The position numbers and the translations under genes are program-made. The notes under the pieces are model-generated. The model was not told the DNA's origin. It saw only the letters and a list, made by a program, of their open reading frames with translations, and did not search any database. From the NCBI RefSeq assembly GCF_000502835.1, contig NZ_AYVL01000027.1:3322-65816 (forward strand): a DNA stretch of 62,495 bases. Direction: 5' to 3'. The DNA comes from Mesorhizobium sp. LSJC280B00. Its GTDB lineage: Bacteria; Pseudomonadota; Alphaproteobacteria; Rhizobiales; Rhizobiaceae. Below, one piece after another: positions 1-8,914 of the stretch (its first letter is position 1; each line of letters begins with the position of its first letter).

Positions 1-406
1 CGCCGGCGCATCCCATCGAAGCATCGAGGTGGATCTTTCGAAAGCCGGCGGACACGTACGCCGTGACCATCTCTTCTGCCTTCGCCATCGCTGCGCCGGC
101 ATGTTCCCCGCGCCACGGATTTGGCCCAAGGTGATCCCCACCGAAGATGATCCTTTCCATCGGAAGCTTTTCTTCTGCCGATATGTGCTGGACGAGACGA
201 ACAAAATCGCTGGGCAGCATTCCGGTGTAGCCACCGAACTGGTTGACCTGGTTGCAGGTTGCTTCGATCACAAGCATGTCGGAGAAGCGTGCAGCATTGC
301 GCGCTGCTGCCCGAATGACCAATGGATGCGCTGAGCAGACAGACGTGACGCCTATCGGCGAACCATTGCGCCGCGCCGCCGCCAGGCTTTTGAGGAGACC
401 GGTCAT
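1..406 (-). CDS. KbaZ/GatZ-family tagatose metabolism protein (partial, runs off left edge)
   Basis: The N-terminal 135 codons are visible; the rest lies beyond the window. The protein belongs to the KbaZ/GatZ family, TIM-barrel proteins that act with tagatose-bisphosphate aldolase or, in some rhizobia, as tagatose-6-phosphate epimerases. Visible signatures are SVCSAHP (residues 22-28), EATCNQVNQFGG (48-59), GGDHLGPNPW (89-98) and KIHLDASMGCAG (124-135). The ATG overlaps the stop of the upstream kinase in an ATGA, so the two are probably translationally coupled. With a PfkB kinase and a ketose 3-epimerase nearby, the likely route is ketose to ketose-6-phosphate to glycolysis. The family is clear; the exact reaction is inferred. 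Confidence 0.85.
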   Translation of the reverse strand, partial: MTGLLKSLAAARRNGSPIGVTSVCSAHPLVIRAAARNAARFSDMLVIEATCNQVNQFGGYTGMLPSDFVRLVQHISAEEKLPMERIIFGGDHLGPNPWRGEHAGAAMAKAEEMVTAYVSAGFRKIHLDASMGCAG

Positions 407-1407
407 CGAGCGTTTCTCGGGGTCACGGCGATGAATTCGTCAAGCTGCCGACGCGAGGCGGCACCTTCCATCGGACCTTGAATAGTAACGTTGCGGGCTC
501 CCGCGGCATTGGCATACTCTAGGGCTTTGAACACAGGCATGCCGAGACGGCGGCAAGCGACGTAAGCGCCGCCGAAACAGTCGCCAGCGCCCGTCGGATC
601 AATTTCCGCAACCCTGAACGCCGAGCAATCAATCCGCGAGCCGTCAGCACCGAAGAATTTTGATCCGTGTTCGCCGCGTTTAAGCGCAATCTCTGTCACA
701 CTGCGCCCAAAGAGCGCGATGACCGCGGCAGATTCACCATCAACTCCAGCTGCCATGAACAATTCGTCGCCGGAGGGCAGGATAAGGTCGGCGACATCGA
801 CGAGCTTGGCGAAGCGCTCCTGCGTCTGCCCGAGCCCGAGCAATTCCTTGCGCAAGTTCGGGTCAAGTGAAACGGAGCCGCCGCGCCGCTTGATGACGCC
901 GATGGCATGATCCATCGTCTCCCAGATACCCGGGATGGCAAAAGCGCTACCCATGACGTGGAGGTGTCCAGCCCGCTCGAAGAGCGCCTTCGCTTCAACC
1001 GTCAGGCTCACCAGGGCCGCCGCCGATTTTCCGATGTTGAAGACAAAGTCGCGCGAGCCGTCATTGCGATAGCGAACAAACGCGCTTCCGGTCGGATAAT
1101 CCTGGCTGACCGAGATGGCCGATACGTCCACGCCGTCAGACCGGAGCCGCTCGATGTTGATGCGGCCGAAATCGTCATCGCCGACCGAGGCGACAATTGC
1201 CGCCGACCCGCCGATCTTGGCGCATTGATCGATGAAAATCGCCGGCGCGCCGCTGGGAAAGGGGCCGATAAGCTCTATCGGCTCGAGAAAGCCGTCGCCG
1301 CGACTTTTAGCCATGATCTCCACCAGGATCTCGCCGATGACCACCGTCGGCCCTAGTGCGTCGGGTGCGAGCTTGGTCTGACTTAAAATCGCATCTGCGG
1401 GCATCAT
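403..1407 (-). CDS. PfkB-family carbohydrate kinase
   Basis: A 334-residue cytoplasmic sugar kinase of the ribokinase/PfkB family, expected to phosphorylate a sugar with ATP. The C-terminal family signature DPTGAGDCFGG is present, with the catalytic base at about D276, and an N-terminal glycine-rich segment (GEILVEIM) fits the fold. It overlaps the KbaZ/GatZ-like gene by 4 bp. Agrobacterium has a PfkB-type D-tagatose kinase paired with a GatZ-like protein in galactitol/altritol breakdown, so a ketose such as tagatose is the best guess for the substrate. Other ketoses or 2-keto-sugar acids cannot be excluded from sequence alone. Confidence 0.85.
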   Translation of the reverse strand: MMPADAILSQTKLAPDALGPTVVIGEILVEIMAKSRGDGFLEPIELIGPFPSGAPAIFIDQCAKIGGSAAIVASVGDDDFGRINIERLRSDGVDVSAISVSQDYPTGSAFVRYRNDGSRDFVFNIGKSAAALVSLTVEAKALFERAGHLHVMGSAFAIPGIWETMDHAIGVIKRRGGSVSLDPNLRKELLGLGQTQERFAKLVDVADLILPSGDELFMAAGVDGESAAVIALFGRSVTEIALKRGEHGSKFFGADGSRIDCSAFRVAEIDPTGAGDCFGGAYVACRRLGMPVFKALEYANAAGARNVTIQGPMEGAASRRQLDEFIAVTPRNAR

Positions 1408-1532
1408 ACAACTCGGCTAGCGCACATCTTTTGACTGGAGCACGCGCCTGGAGGTTGCGGCCGCTCGCTCCACAGCGAACGACAACCCGAGACGGCCACG
1501 ATGGGAATGCGGGATGCTCCTCCAGAGGCTAC

Positions 1533-1568
1533 ATTAATTATGTTTGTCGCTTTATGCAACATATTAAT
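1533..1568. promoter_or_regulatory. Imperfect inverted repeat upstream of the kinase, candidate ROK operator
   Basis: ATTAATTATGTTTG (1533-1546) faces CAACATATTAAT (1557-1568) across 10 bp, in the gap between the ROK gene and the kinase it could control. A similar pair, TTAATTTGTTG and CAACATATAA, lies at 4261-4288. The repeated half-site and AT-rich setting suggest the operator of the local ROK repressor; binding is inferred. Confidence 0.45.
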
Positions 1569-1662
1569 CAATCGAGACGGACACGCCACAATGGCGTTCT
1601 AAATCGCGATCAGACGGGTAGCCCGAGCAGCAGCATCGGTTCGGCAGTGCCGAACCTGGACA

Positions 1663-2895
1663 TTAGTCTTCGTCTTCCTCTGCCCCTTCGAGTTCCGCCG
1701 TACCGTCGGCGAAACGCTGGCTTTGCAGAGACAAGTATCGCTGATGTAACATGCAGGCCGCACCGAAGGCGGAACCGACAGTTCCTTCATCATTCATTGT
1801 GATCGATGGGAACGGGAAACTGGATTCCTGTATGGCATGGATGTGTGCAGCGACCCTGGCAGCCATCAAGGGATAGAGTGCGGCGACCGAACCGCCTAGC
1901 ACGATCTTGTCGGCGTCGATGATTCGGCAAGTCTGCACCAGGCCTATTGCCAAAGCCCTTGCCCAGTCCTCGGCTGTTGAGACGGCGCTGGGCAACCGGT
2001 TTTGGACATCGGAAAGGAAGTTGCCGAATGTCGGATCACTGAGGGCGGAGGTCTTGCGATAATCGGCCATAATGTTTTCAAGGCCGATTAGTTGTTCGAG
2101 ATTGCGGCGCGGGCCTGGCGCGTCGCTGATAATCAAGTGCCCAATCTCCCCCGCCAGCCCGTTGGCGCCGCGAAAAAGGCTGCCGTCAACGATAATGCCG
2201 CCGCCGACACCGCTCTCCATAACGAGAAAAAGCGTGACGCCGGAATGCACCTCGCTGCGCCCGTAAGTCGCGCCGATCGCGAATGCGTTGGCATCGTTCT
2301 CGGCAAGGACCGGAACACGAATCGGCAGGGCGTCTCTCACCAGCTTTGCAAGGTGAACATTTCGCCAGCCGAGAAGCGGCGCAAAGTGGACGAAGCCATT
2401 CTTATCCATTTGCGCCGGGGTTGATACGCCAACGCCTTCACATCGCTCCAGTTTTGACACAGGAATAGATTGGAGAGCCAGCCTCACGGCGCGGTCGACC
2501 GCGGCCTCTACGTTGATCGACGGACCATCAAACGGTTCCACATTCGTCGAAACGATATTGGTTCCAAGATCGATCTCTACCGTACTGATATGCTCGACAC
2601 CGATCTCGACCCCAAGGAAGAAAATAGCATCCGGCACAAGCTCCAGCATGATGCCGGGACGGCCGGCTCGGGCATAGCCCGCTTGTTCAGGCAGATCCTC
2701 AATTGCTTCGCGCACCAGACCGTCAGCCGTCAGGCTCGCGATGATATGCCCCGACGAAGAGCGGTTAAGCCGTAACTTGCGCGCGAGTTCGGCTCGAGTG
2801 AGACGTCCAAATTGATGAAGGGCTCTTAGAGCCGCCACTTCATTGTTTTGTCGAATCCTGCGATTTGAACTGGCGGTCAGCGCCGGGTCATTCAC
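1663..2895 (-). CDS. ROK-family transcriptional repressor
   Basis: A 410-residue regulator with an N-terminal winged helix-turn-helix (about residues 15-70; LTRAELARKLRLNRSS is the recognition region) and a C-terminal ROK sugar-sensing domain. ROK features include ESGVGGGIIVDGSLF followed by GLAGEIGH, and AENDANAFAIGATYG. The usual ROK zinc motif (CxCGxxGC after GEIGH) is missing: the stretch reads ISDAPGPRRNLEQ with no cysteine, so this copy probably does not bind zinc there. It sits between the kinase and the epimerase and probably controls them in response to a sugar or sugar phosphate. Confidence 0.9.
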   Translation of the reverse strand: MNDPALTASSNRRIRQNNEVAALRALHQFGRLTRAELARKLRLNRSSSGHIIASLTADGLVREAIEDLPEQAGYARAGRPGIMLELVPDAIFFLGVEIGVEHISTVEIDLGTNIVSTNVEPFDGPSINVEAAVDRAVRLALQSIPVSKLERCEGVGVSTPAQMDKNGFVHFAPLLGWRNVHLAKLVRDALPIRVPVLAENDANAFAIGATYGRSEVHSGVTLFLVMESGVGGGIIVDGSLFRGANGLAGEIGHLIISDAPGPRRNLEQLIGLENIMADYRKTSALSDPTFGNFLSDVQNRLPSAVSTAEDWARALAIGLVQTCRIIDADKIVLGGSVAALYPLMAARVAAHIHAIQESSFPFPSITMNDEGTVGSAFGAACMLHQRYLSLQSQRFADGTAELEGAEEDED

Positions 2896-3146
2896 TTAGG
2901 TCTCTCCAGGTTACCTGCGGTCCGCAAGCCGAACGCAACCACAACGCGCTCACTTGGTACACGCCGCGCAGGCGTGCAGCAACTGGCGCGATCTTATTGA
3001 ACGCGCATCCCCCGAAGCTTCTGTCTCACGGATCCGAGGCTGCCGATGAACAGCGAAAAAACCGCAGCACTACAGCGCTGAAGACCGCGGAGCAGGGCGC
3101 CTTAGGCAGAGGGTCCGCACTGCCGCATAATCAGATTATCCTCGAC

Positions 3147-4031
3147 TTATGGACGGGCATTCGTCGTTCGCCGACGAACCGCCTCTTGCATTTTCAGGTC
3201 GATGAAGGCCTTGGCGTGCTTTGCCAACGGCATGTTCTCGGTCCAGGTGTCGCGCCATATGGCGCATGCGAGGGACAGACCCTCATCGACCACGGCGCTG
3301 GAGAACGATTCAAAGGTGATGTCGCGGTTATAGCCGATGTCTAGCAGCGCGTCGAAGATGCGATCGAAATCGATCACTCCATCGCCGAGGTAGCCGCGAT
3401 TGCTTTCGCCGATGTGAAAATAGCCGATCTTGTCGCCGGCCAGACGAATGGCCGCCGCTGGATTGGCCTCTTCGATGTTCATATGAAACGTGTCGAGATG
3501 GAGCGTGACGTGATCGGAGCCGGTCGCCTTGATGAAGTCGAGGCCCTGAGCCGCCGTGTTCAAGAGATTCGTCTCGAACCGGTTGACGACCTCCAGGACC
3601 AGATCGACGCCGGCCTTCTTTGCTGCGTCAGCCGTCTTGGCAATGGCTGCAATGCTGTTCTTGCGGCCGCGATCACTCGGCATTGTCGAGTATTTCGTAT
3701 GCGCGGAATAGAGAATGCCCCCGAGCTTGGTGCCGCCGATGTCCCGCACCGCCGCGACTGCATTCGCGAGTAATTCCTCACCTGCCTTCACGACAGCGCC
3801 GTCCTCGCTCGACACATCGGCGCCCAAGGGCAGGCCCATGGTGAGGGCGATTTCGAGATCTAACGACTGAGCCTTCTTGGCGAGGCGATGGATGTCGAAC
3901 TTTTCGGGTTGAAGATACGCAAACTCGATCAGCCGGTAACCGCACGCAGCCGAATTCTCCATCGCTTCTTCAAGCATGGCCTGAGTGCCACCGCCGGTCC
4001 ATACGAACGAATGAATGCCCAATCTGCGCAT
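3147..4031 (-). CDS. D-tagatose/D-psicose 3-epimerase-family sugar isomerase
   Basis: A 294-residue TIM-barrel enzyme expected to epimerise ketoses at C3 (for example tagatose/sorbose or psicose/fructose) using a divalent metal. The four metal ligands of the family are in place at E147 (in EVVNRFE), D180 (HLD), H206 (FHIGE) and E241 (TFES), with the same mutual spacing as in the Pseudomonas cichorii enzyme. The frame stays open further upstream, but ATG 4031 is preceded by AGGAGGAAACAGCCG, an excellent ribosome binding site, so the 294-residue form is chosen. With the kinase and the KbaZ/GatZ-like protein it makes a ketose-use module. Confidence 0.88.
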   Translation of the reverse strand: MRRLGIHSFVWTGGGTQAMLEEAMENSAACGYRLIEFAYLQPEKFDIHRLAKKAQSLDLEIALTMGLPLGADVSSEDGAVVKAGEELLANAVAAVRDIGGTKLGGILYSAHTKYSTMPSDRGRKNSIAAIAKTADAAKKAGVDLVLEVVNRFETNLLNTAAQGLDFIKATGSDHVTLHLDTFHMNIEEANPAAAIRLAGDKIGYFHIGESNRGYLGDGVIDFDRIFDALLDIGYNRDITFESFSSAVVDEGLSLACAIWRDTWTENMPLAKHAKAFIDLKMQEAVRRRTTNARP

Positions 4032-4068
4032 CGGCTGTTTCCTCCTGGGTACTGGCGACTCTATAAAT

Positions 4069-4111
4069 GTTGACAATGACAACAAAAATGCCCCCATCGT
4101 GACAAATGTCA
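4069..4111. promoter_or_regulatory. Two palindromes upstream of the ketose epimerase
   Basis: GTTGACAATGACAAC (4069-4083) and the perfect palindrome TGACAAATGTCA (4100-4111) lie 38-80 bp upstream of the epimerase start. On the minus strand TTGACA at 4112-4107 could serve as a -35 box. The arrangement suggests an operator overlapping the promoter; the binding protein is unknown. Confidence 0.35.
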
Positions 4112-4239
4112 AGGTCCTCGACGGCGCAACCAATGCTTGTGCGCGCGGCAACTCCTAACCGGATCGAGCATCATTCACGCAAATATGCAGAGGATAATAC
4201 GCGGAATCCCGGGGCCGTTGCCTCGGCGGGTTTTTTGGC

Positions 4240-4288
4240 TTGACAGAATTCCCGTACCGTTTAATTTGTTGCCAAGAACAACATATAA
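4240..4288 (+). promoter_or_regulatory. Orphan promoter with candidate ROK operator
   Basis: A TTGACA box (4240-4245) is followed after 16 bp by TAATTT, and the inverted pair TTAATTTGTTG (4261-4271) / CAACATATAA (4279-4288) covers the -10 region. The half-sites match those at 1533-1568. The promoter points rightwards into a stretch with no intact sugar gene, as if its original target, probably a sugar transporter operon, has been lost. Confidence 0.45.
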
Positions 4289-4726
4289 CGCTGCCAACCA
4301 GCGAAACGTGGAGGAGGAAATTAACTTGCCCTGATCCAATTTCTCCGCTCTTCGCGACAGATGGGCTGATAGCGCTCTTCTGTGCTCGTTCGCATGAATA
4401 TGGCCAACTCGGTCCGTGAGTTGAGACCAAGCCGGCAATTCGAAACAGCAGAAAATGTTGCCTCCCAAGGCCGGCACCTGAGGGGAGTTTTCTGCTCGGG
4501 TGCGGGCACGAAAAGCGATGAATCTTCATAGGGCCAGTGCCCGTGCGTTGGCGTCTTAAATTTGGATCAAGCCGGGAGGCGCCACCGGGCCGATTGGAGG
4601 AAATCGCGGAGGCGGGGCCCCCACAATGCCTTTGATGGCCAGGAGGTTTCCGGTCTGGCGAGAAGGAACATTGCCATGACTGCGAAATGACGGACTGACA
4701 TTCAAGATTCTTTGGAGGAGTGAAAG
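4289..4726. other. Non-coding stretch, probably decayed operon leader
   Basis: No convincing gene is seen. Near 4310-4320 there is a strong ribosome-binding sequence (GGAGGAGGAAAT), but the only nearby start, TTG, meets a stop two codons later. The layout fits a former gene start that has been eroded. Another strong site (TTTGGAGGAG, 4711-4720) belongs to the short fragment that follows. Confidence 0.4.
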
Positions 4727-4819
4727 ATGAGACATGAACTCGGAATAGGCCTTGCCGCATTGGCAGTGGGGCTAACGACCAGCGTGATGCCTGCCATGAC
4801 GTATCAAAGGTTACAATGA
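4727..4819 (+). pseudogene. Signal-peptide remnant, likely of a sugar ABC transporter binding protein
   Basis: A 30-codon reading frame with a strong ribosome binding site (GGAGGAGTGAAAG then ATG) encodes MRHELGIGLAALAVGL and then TTSVMPAM, which reads as a secretion signal and stops soon after. Its position next to a ROK/kinase/epimerase module is where a periplasmic sugar-binding protein gene would be expected. The likeliest reading is the 5' tip of such a gene left by a deletion that joined it to the metH region. A genuine tiny peptide cannot be ruled out. Confidence 0.45.
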
Positions 4820-4833
4820 GCACATCATATTTT

Positions 4834-4855
4834 GACATAAAGATATGTTTATGTC
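4834..4855. promoter_or_regulatory. Perfect inverted repeat upstream of metH, candidate operator
   Basis: GACATAAA (4834-4841) and TTTATGTC (4848-4855) form a perfect 8-bp inverted repeat around GATATG, 33 bp before the metH start. In alphaproteobacteria, ArsR-type regulators (SahR/SamR) control methionine-cycle genes through AT-rich palindromes at such positions. The repeat is visible; assigning it to that regulator is inference. Confidence 0.5.
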
Positions 4856-4887
4856 ACGGTGTATGATCTTGGAAGCCGAGGCTCACC

Positions 4888-7800
4888 GTGGTGCATTCTG
4901 AATCCTCCTTGGATTCCCTTTTCGGACCCGTTGTCGCCAAGGCGGATGGATCGGAGATTCGTTCTGCCTTGGAATCGGCCGCGCGCGAACGAATCCTTAT
5001 CCTCGACGGCGCGATGGGCACGCAGATCCAGGGGCATGGCTTCAACGAGGAACAGTTCCGCGGCGACAAGTTCGTCGGCTGCGCCTGCCATCAACAGGGC
5101 AACAACGACCTGCTGATCCTGACGCAGCCGAAAGCGATCGAGGAAATCCACTACCAGTACGCGATTGCCGGCGCCGACATCATCGAGACCAACACCTTCT
5201 CCTCCACGTCGATCGCCCAGGCCGATTACGGCATGGAGGATGCGGTCTATGACCTGAACCGGGACGGTGCCCGTCTGGTGCGGCGGGCGTGCATTCGCGC
5301 CCAACAGGAAGACGGCAAGCGACGCTTCGTCGCCGGCGCGCTGGGACCGACCAACCGCACCGCCTCGATGTCGCCGGACGTCAACAACCCCGGCTATCGC
5401 GCCGTCAACTTCGACGATCTGCGCATCGCCTATGGCGAGCAGTTGCGCGGCCTGATCGACGGCGGCGCCGACATCATCCTGATCGAGACGATCTTCGACA
5501 CGCTGAACGCCAAGGCGGCGATCTTCGCCTGCAACGAGATCTTCCTCGAAAAGGGCGTGCATCTTCCGGTCATGATCTCAGGCACGATCACTGACCTGTC
5601 GGGCCGCACGCTGTCGGGCCAGACACCGACGGCCTTCTGGCATTCGATCCGCCACGCCAGTCCGTTCACGGTCGGCCTCAACTGCGCGCTCGGCGCCAAC
5701 GCCATGCGCGCACATGTCGCCGAGATTTCCGGCGTCGCCAACACCTTCACCTGTGCCTATCCCAATGCCGGCCTGCCCAACGAGTTCGGCCGCTACGACG
5801 AGAGCCCGGAATTCATGGCGGCGCAGATCGAGGGTTTTGCGCGCGAGGGACTGGTCAATGTCGTCGGCGGCTGCTGCGGCTCGACGCCGGATCACATCCG
5901 CGCCATCGCAGCGGCAGTGAGGAAATATCCGCCGCGCGCCATTCCGGAGATCGAGCGCAAAATGCGCCTGTCAGGTCTGGAACCCTTCACGCTCACCAAG
6001 GAAATTCCGTTCGTCAATGTCGGCGAGCGCACCAACGTCACCGGCTCGGCGAAATTCAGGAAACTGATCACCGCCGGCGACTACCCTGCCGCCCTCGACA
6101 TCGCGCGCGATCAGGTCTCCAACGGTGCCCAGATCATCGACATCAACATGGACGAGGGCCTGATCGATTCGAAGAAGGCGATGGTCGAGTATTTCAACCT
6201 GATCGCCGCCGAGCCGGATATCGCCCGCGTGCCGGTGATGATCGACAGTTCGAAATGGGAGATCATCGAGGCTGGCTTGAAATGCGTGCAGGGCAAGCCG
6301 CTGGTCAATTCCATCTCGATGAAGGAAGGCGAGGAAGCTTTTCTCCACCATGCGAAACTCGTCCGCGCGTATGGCGCGGCGGTCGTCGTCATGGCGTTCG
6401 ACGAGGAAGGCCAGGCGGACACGCAGGCGCGAAAAGTCGCCATCTGCACCCGCGCTTACAAGCTCCTGACCGAGCAGGCCGGCTTCCCGCCGGAAGACAT
6501 CGTTTTCGACCCGAACATCTTCGCCATCGCCACCGGCATCGACGAGCACAACAATTACGGGGTCGACTTCATCGAGGCGACGCGGGAAATCATCCAGACC
6601 CTACCTCACGTCCACATTTCGGGTGGCGTCTCGAACCTGTCCTTCTCGTTTCGCGGCAACGAACCGGTGCGCGAGGCCATGCATGCCGTGTTCCTCTACC
6701 ACGCCATCCAGGCCGGCATGGACATGGGCATCGTCAATGCCGGCCAACTTGCAGTCTACGAATCGATCGATCCGGAACTGCGCGAAGCCTGCGAGGACGT
6801 CGTCAACAACCGCCAGCCGGCGGGCGGCGGCAGCGCCACCGAGCGGATGCTGGAACTTGCCGAGCGCTTCAAGGGAACCGCCGGCAAGGAGGCCAAGGAA
6901 CGCGATCTCGCCTGGCGGGAGTGGACTGTCGACAAGCGCATTTCGCATGCGCTGGTCAATGGCATCACCGAGTTCATCGACGCCGATACCGACGAGGCGC
7001 GGCTTGCCGCCGAGCGGCCGCTCCATGTCATCGAGGGCCCGCTGATGGCCGGCATGAACGTCGTCGGCGACCTGTTCGGTGCCGGAAAGATGTTCCTCCC
7101 GCAAGTGGTCAAGTCCGCGCGCGTGATGAAACAGGCGGTCGCCGGGCTGCTGCCGCACATGGAAGCCGAGAAGCTGGCCAACGCCGCCAACGGCATCGAC
7201 ACCGGCGAACGCCAGACCGCCGGAAAAATCCTGATGGCGACGGTCAAGGGCGACGTCCATGACATCGGCAAGAACATCGTCGGCGTCGTGCTCGCCTGCA
7301 ACAACTACGAGATCATCGATCTAGGCGTCATGGTGCCAGCGACTAAGATTCTGCGGACGGCGCGCGAGCAAAACGTCGACATCATCGGCCTCTCCGGCCT
7401 GATCACGCCGTCGCTCGACGAGATGGCGCATGTCGCCTCCGAAATGGAGCGCGAAGGTTTCGACATTCCGTTGCTGATTGGCGGGGCGACGACCAGCCGC
7501 GTTCACACGGCGGTCAAGATCCACCCGCGCTATGAGCGCGGCCAGACGGTCTACGTCACAGATGCCAGCCGCGCCGTTGGCGTCGTCTCGTCATTGCTGT
7601 CCCACCAGGCAAAGGGCGACTATGTCGATATGGTACGCGCCGAGTACCGCAAGGTGGCGGACGCGCATGCGCGTAGTGAAGCCGACAAGCTGCGCCTTCC
7701 GCTCGCCAGGGCAAGGGCAAACGCCCACAAGATCGACTGGTCGGGCTATGTCCCGCAAAACCCCTCCTTCCTTGGGCTGAAGGTTTTCGAGACCTGGGAC

Positions 7801-8697
7801 CTCGCCGAACTCGCCCGCTACATCGACTGGACGCCGTTCTTCCAGACCTGGGAGATGAGGGGGCGCTATCCGAAGATTCTCGAAGACGAGGCACAGGGGC
7901 CGGCGGCGCGCCAGCTGTTCGAGGATGCACAAGCGGTGCTGAAGCAGATCATCGCGGAACAATGGTTCGCACCGAAGGGCGTGATCGGCTTCTGGCCGGC
8001 CAATGCCGTCGGCGACGACATCAGGCTTTTCACCGACGACACGCGTTCGCAAGAGCTGGCGACCTTCTTCACGCTGCGCCAGCAACTGACCAAGCGCGAC
8101 GGCAAGGCCAACGTCGCCCTGTCGGATTTCGTCGCGCCGCTCGAAAGTGGCAAGGCGGATTATCTCGGCGGCTTCATCGTGACCGCCGGCATCGAGGAAG
8201 TGGCGATCGCCGAGCGCTTCGAGCGGGCCAATGACGATTATTCCTCGATAATGGTGAAGGCGCTCGCCGACCGCTTCGCCGAAGCCTTCGCCGAGCGGCT
8301 GCACGAGCGTGTCCGAAAAGAGTTGTGGGGCTATGCGCCGGACGAGAACCTGGCCCCGGAGGATCTGATCGGCGAACCCTATTGCGGCATCAGGCCGGCG
8401 CCCGGCTATCCGGCGCAGCCCGACCATACCGAGAAGGCGACGCTGTTCAGGCTGCTCGACGGCGAACGCAACGCAGGGGTCACCTTGACCGAAAGCTATG
8501 CCATGTGGCCCGGCTCGTCGGTCTCCGGCATCTATCTCGCCCATCCGGAAAGCTATTATTTCGGGGTGGCCAAGATCGAGCGCGATCAGGTGGAGGACTA
8601 TGCACGGCGCAAAGACATGTCAATTTCGGAGGTCGAGCAGTGGCTCGGGCCCATCCTGAATTACATCCCAGTGCAGGTCGCTGAGGCCGCTGAATAG
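4888..8697 (+). CDS. metH: Cobalamin-dependent methionine synthase
   Basis: This 1269-residue cytoplasmic enzyme transfers a methyl group from methyltetrahydrofolate to homocysteine through cobalamin. It has the full four-part layout: N-terminal homocysteine/zinc module (zinc cysteines in GLNCALG and GGCCGST), pterin-binding barrel, cobalamin cap and Rossmann domain with GDVHDIGKN (cobalamin-ligating H791), and the C-terminal AdoMet reactivation domain. Length is close to E. coli MetH (1227). The start is taken as GTG 4888; GTG 4891 is equally possible. It stands alone, without metF or ahcY beside it, and an inverted repeat at 4834-4855 probably mediates control. Confidence 0.97.
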   Translation: MVHSESSLDSLFGPVVAKADGSEIRSALESAARERILILDGAMGTQIQGHGFNEEQFRGDKFVGCACHQQGNNDLLILTQPKAIEEIHYQYAIAGADIIETNTFSSTSIAQADYGMEDAVYDLNRDGARLVRRACIRAQQEDGKRRFVAGALGPTNRTASMSPDVNNPGYRAVNFDDLRIAYGEQLRGLIDGGADIILIETIFDTLNAKAAIFACNEIFLEKGVHLPVMISGTITDLSGRTLSGQTPTAFWHSIRHASPFTVGLNCALGANAMRAHVAEISGVANTFTCAYPNAGLPNEFGRYDESPEFMAAQIEGFAREGLVNVVGGCCGSTPDHIRAIAAAVRKYPPRAIPEIERKMRLSGLEPFTLTKEIPFVNVGERTNVTGSAKFRKLITAGDYPAALDIARDQVSNGAQIIDINMDEGLIDSKKAMVEYFNLIAAEPDIARVPVMIDSSKWEIIEAGLKCVQGKPLVNSISMKEGEEAFLHHAKLVRAYGAAVVVMAFDEEGQADTQARKVAICTRAYKLLTEQAGFPPEDIVFDPNIFAIATGIDEHNNYGVDFIEATREIIQTLPHVHISGGVSNLSFSFRGNEPVREAMHAVFLYHAIQAGMDMGIVNAGQLAVYESIDPELREACEDVVNNRQPAGGGSATERMLELAERFKGTAGKEAKERDLAWREWTVDKRISHALVNGITEFIDADTDEARLAAERPLHVIEGPLMAGMNVVGDLFGAGKMFLPQVVKSARVMKQAVAGLLPHMEAEKLANAANGIDTGERQTAGKILMATVKGDVHDIGKNIVGVVLACNNYEIIDLGVMVPATKILRTAREQNVDIIGLSGLITPSLDEMAHVASEMEREGFDIPLLIGGATTSRVHTAVKIHPRYERGQTVYVTDASRAVGVVSSLLSHQAKGDYVDMVRAEYRKVADAHARSEADKLRLPLARARANAHKIDWSGYVPQNPSFLGLKVFETWDLAELARYIDWTPFFQTWEMRGRYPKILEDEAQGPAARQLFEDAQAVLKQIIAEQWFAPKGVIGFWPANAVGDDIRLFTDDTRSQELATFFTLRQQLTKRDGKANVALSDFVAPLESGKADYLGGFIVTAGIEEVAIAERFERANDDYSSIMVKALADRFAEAFAERLHERVRKELWGYAPDENLAPEDLIGEPYCGIRPAPGYPAQPDHTEKATLFRLLDGERNAGVTLTESYAMWPGSSVSGIYLAHPESYYFGVAKIERDQVEDYARRKDMSISEVEQWLGPILNYIPVQVAEAAE

Positions 8698-8756
8698 ATT
8701 GTCGGCGTACCAGCTTCAAAGTGGAATTCGTCCTGTATTCAAGCCTTGCCGGGCGC

Positions 8757-8914
8757 GCCAATGAAATCAATGTTTTTGGCGCATCCTCCGGGCCCACCAT
8801 TGTCGTTATTTATCAATGACTTAGCATCATATTTTGGTTTGGTTGGCCAAGTCAATATTGGCGAACCACGGTGTATCGCGTTGATTTTATTGATTTATGG
8901 TAGGCTCCCGAGGA
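8757..8914. repeat. Dispersed repeat, copy A
   Basis: A roughly 155-bp element shared with 49853-50014 and partly with 18857-18966. Shared blocks are CAATGAAATCAA, CATCCTCCGGGCCCACCAT, TTATTTATCAATGACTTAGC, TTGGCGAACC or TGGCGAACC, and GATTTTATTGA followed by TTATGG. The outer edges face each other: CCTCCGGGCCCACCAT on the left and ATGGTAGGCTCCCGAGG on the right. This gives a small non-coding element with imperfect terminal inverted repeats. Copy A lies just after metH and has lost the leftmost 50 bp present in copies B and C. Confidence 0.75.

Noticed and set aside
1..60. Suspected frameshift in the KbaZ/GatZ-like gene
   Set aside because: Careful re-reading of the bases gives a continuous frame through KIHLDASMGCAG to the window edge.
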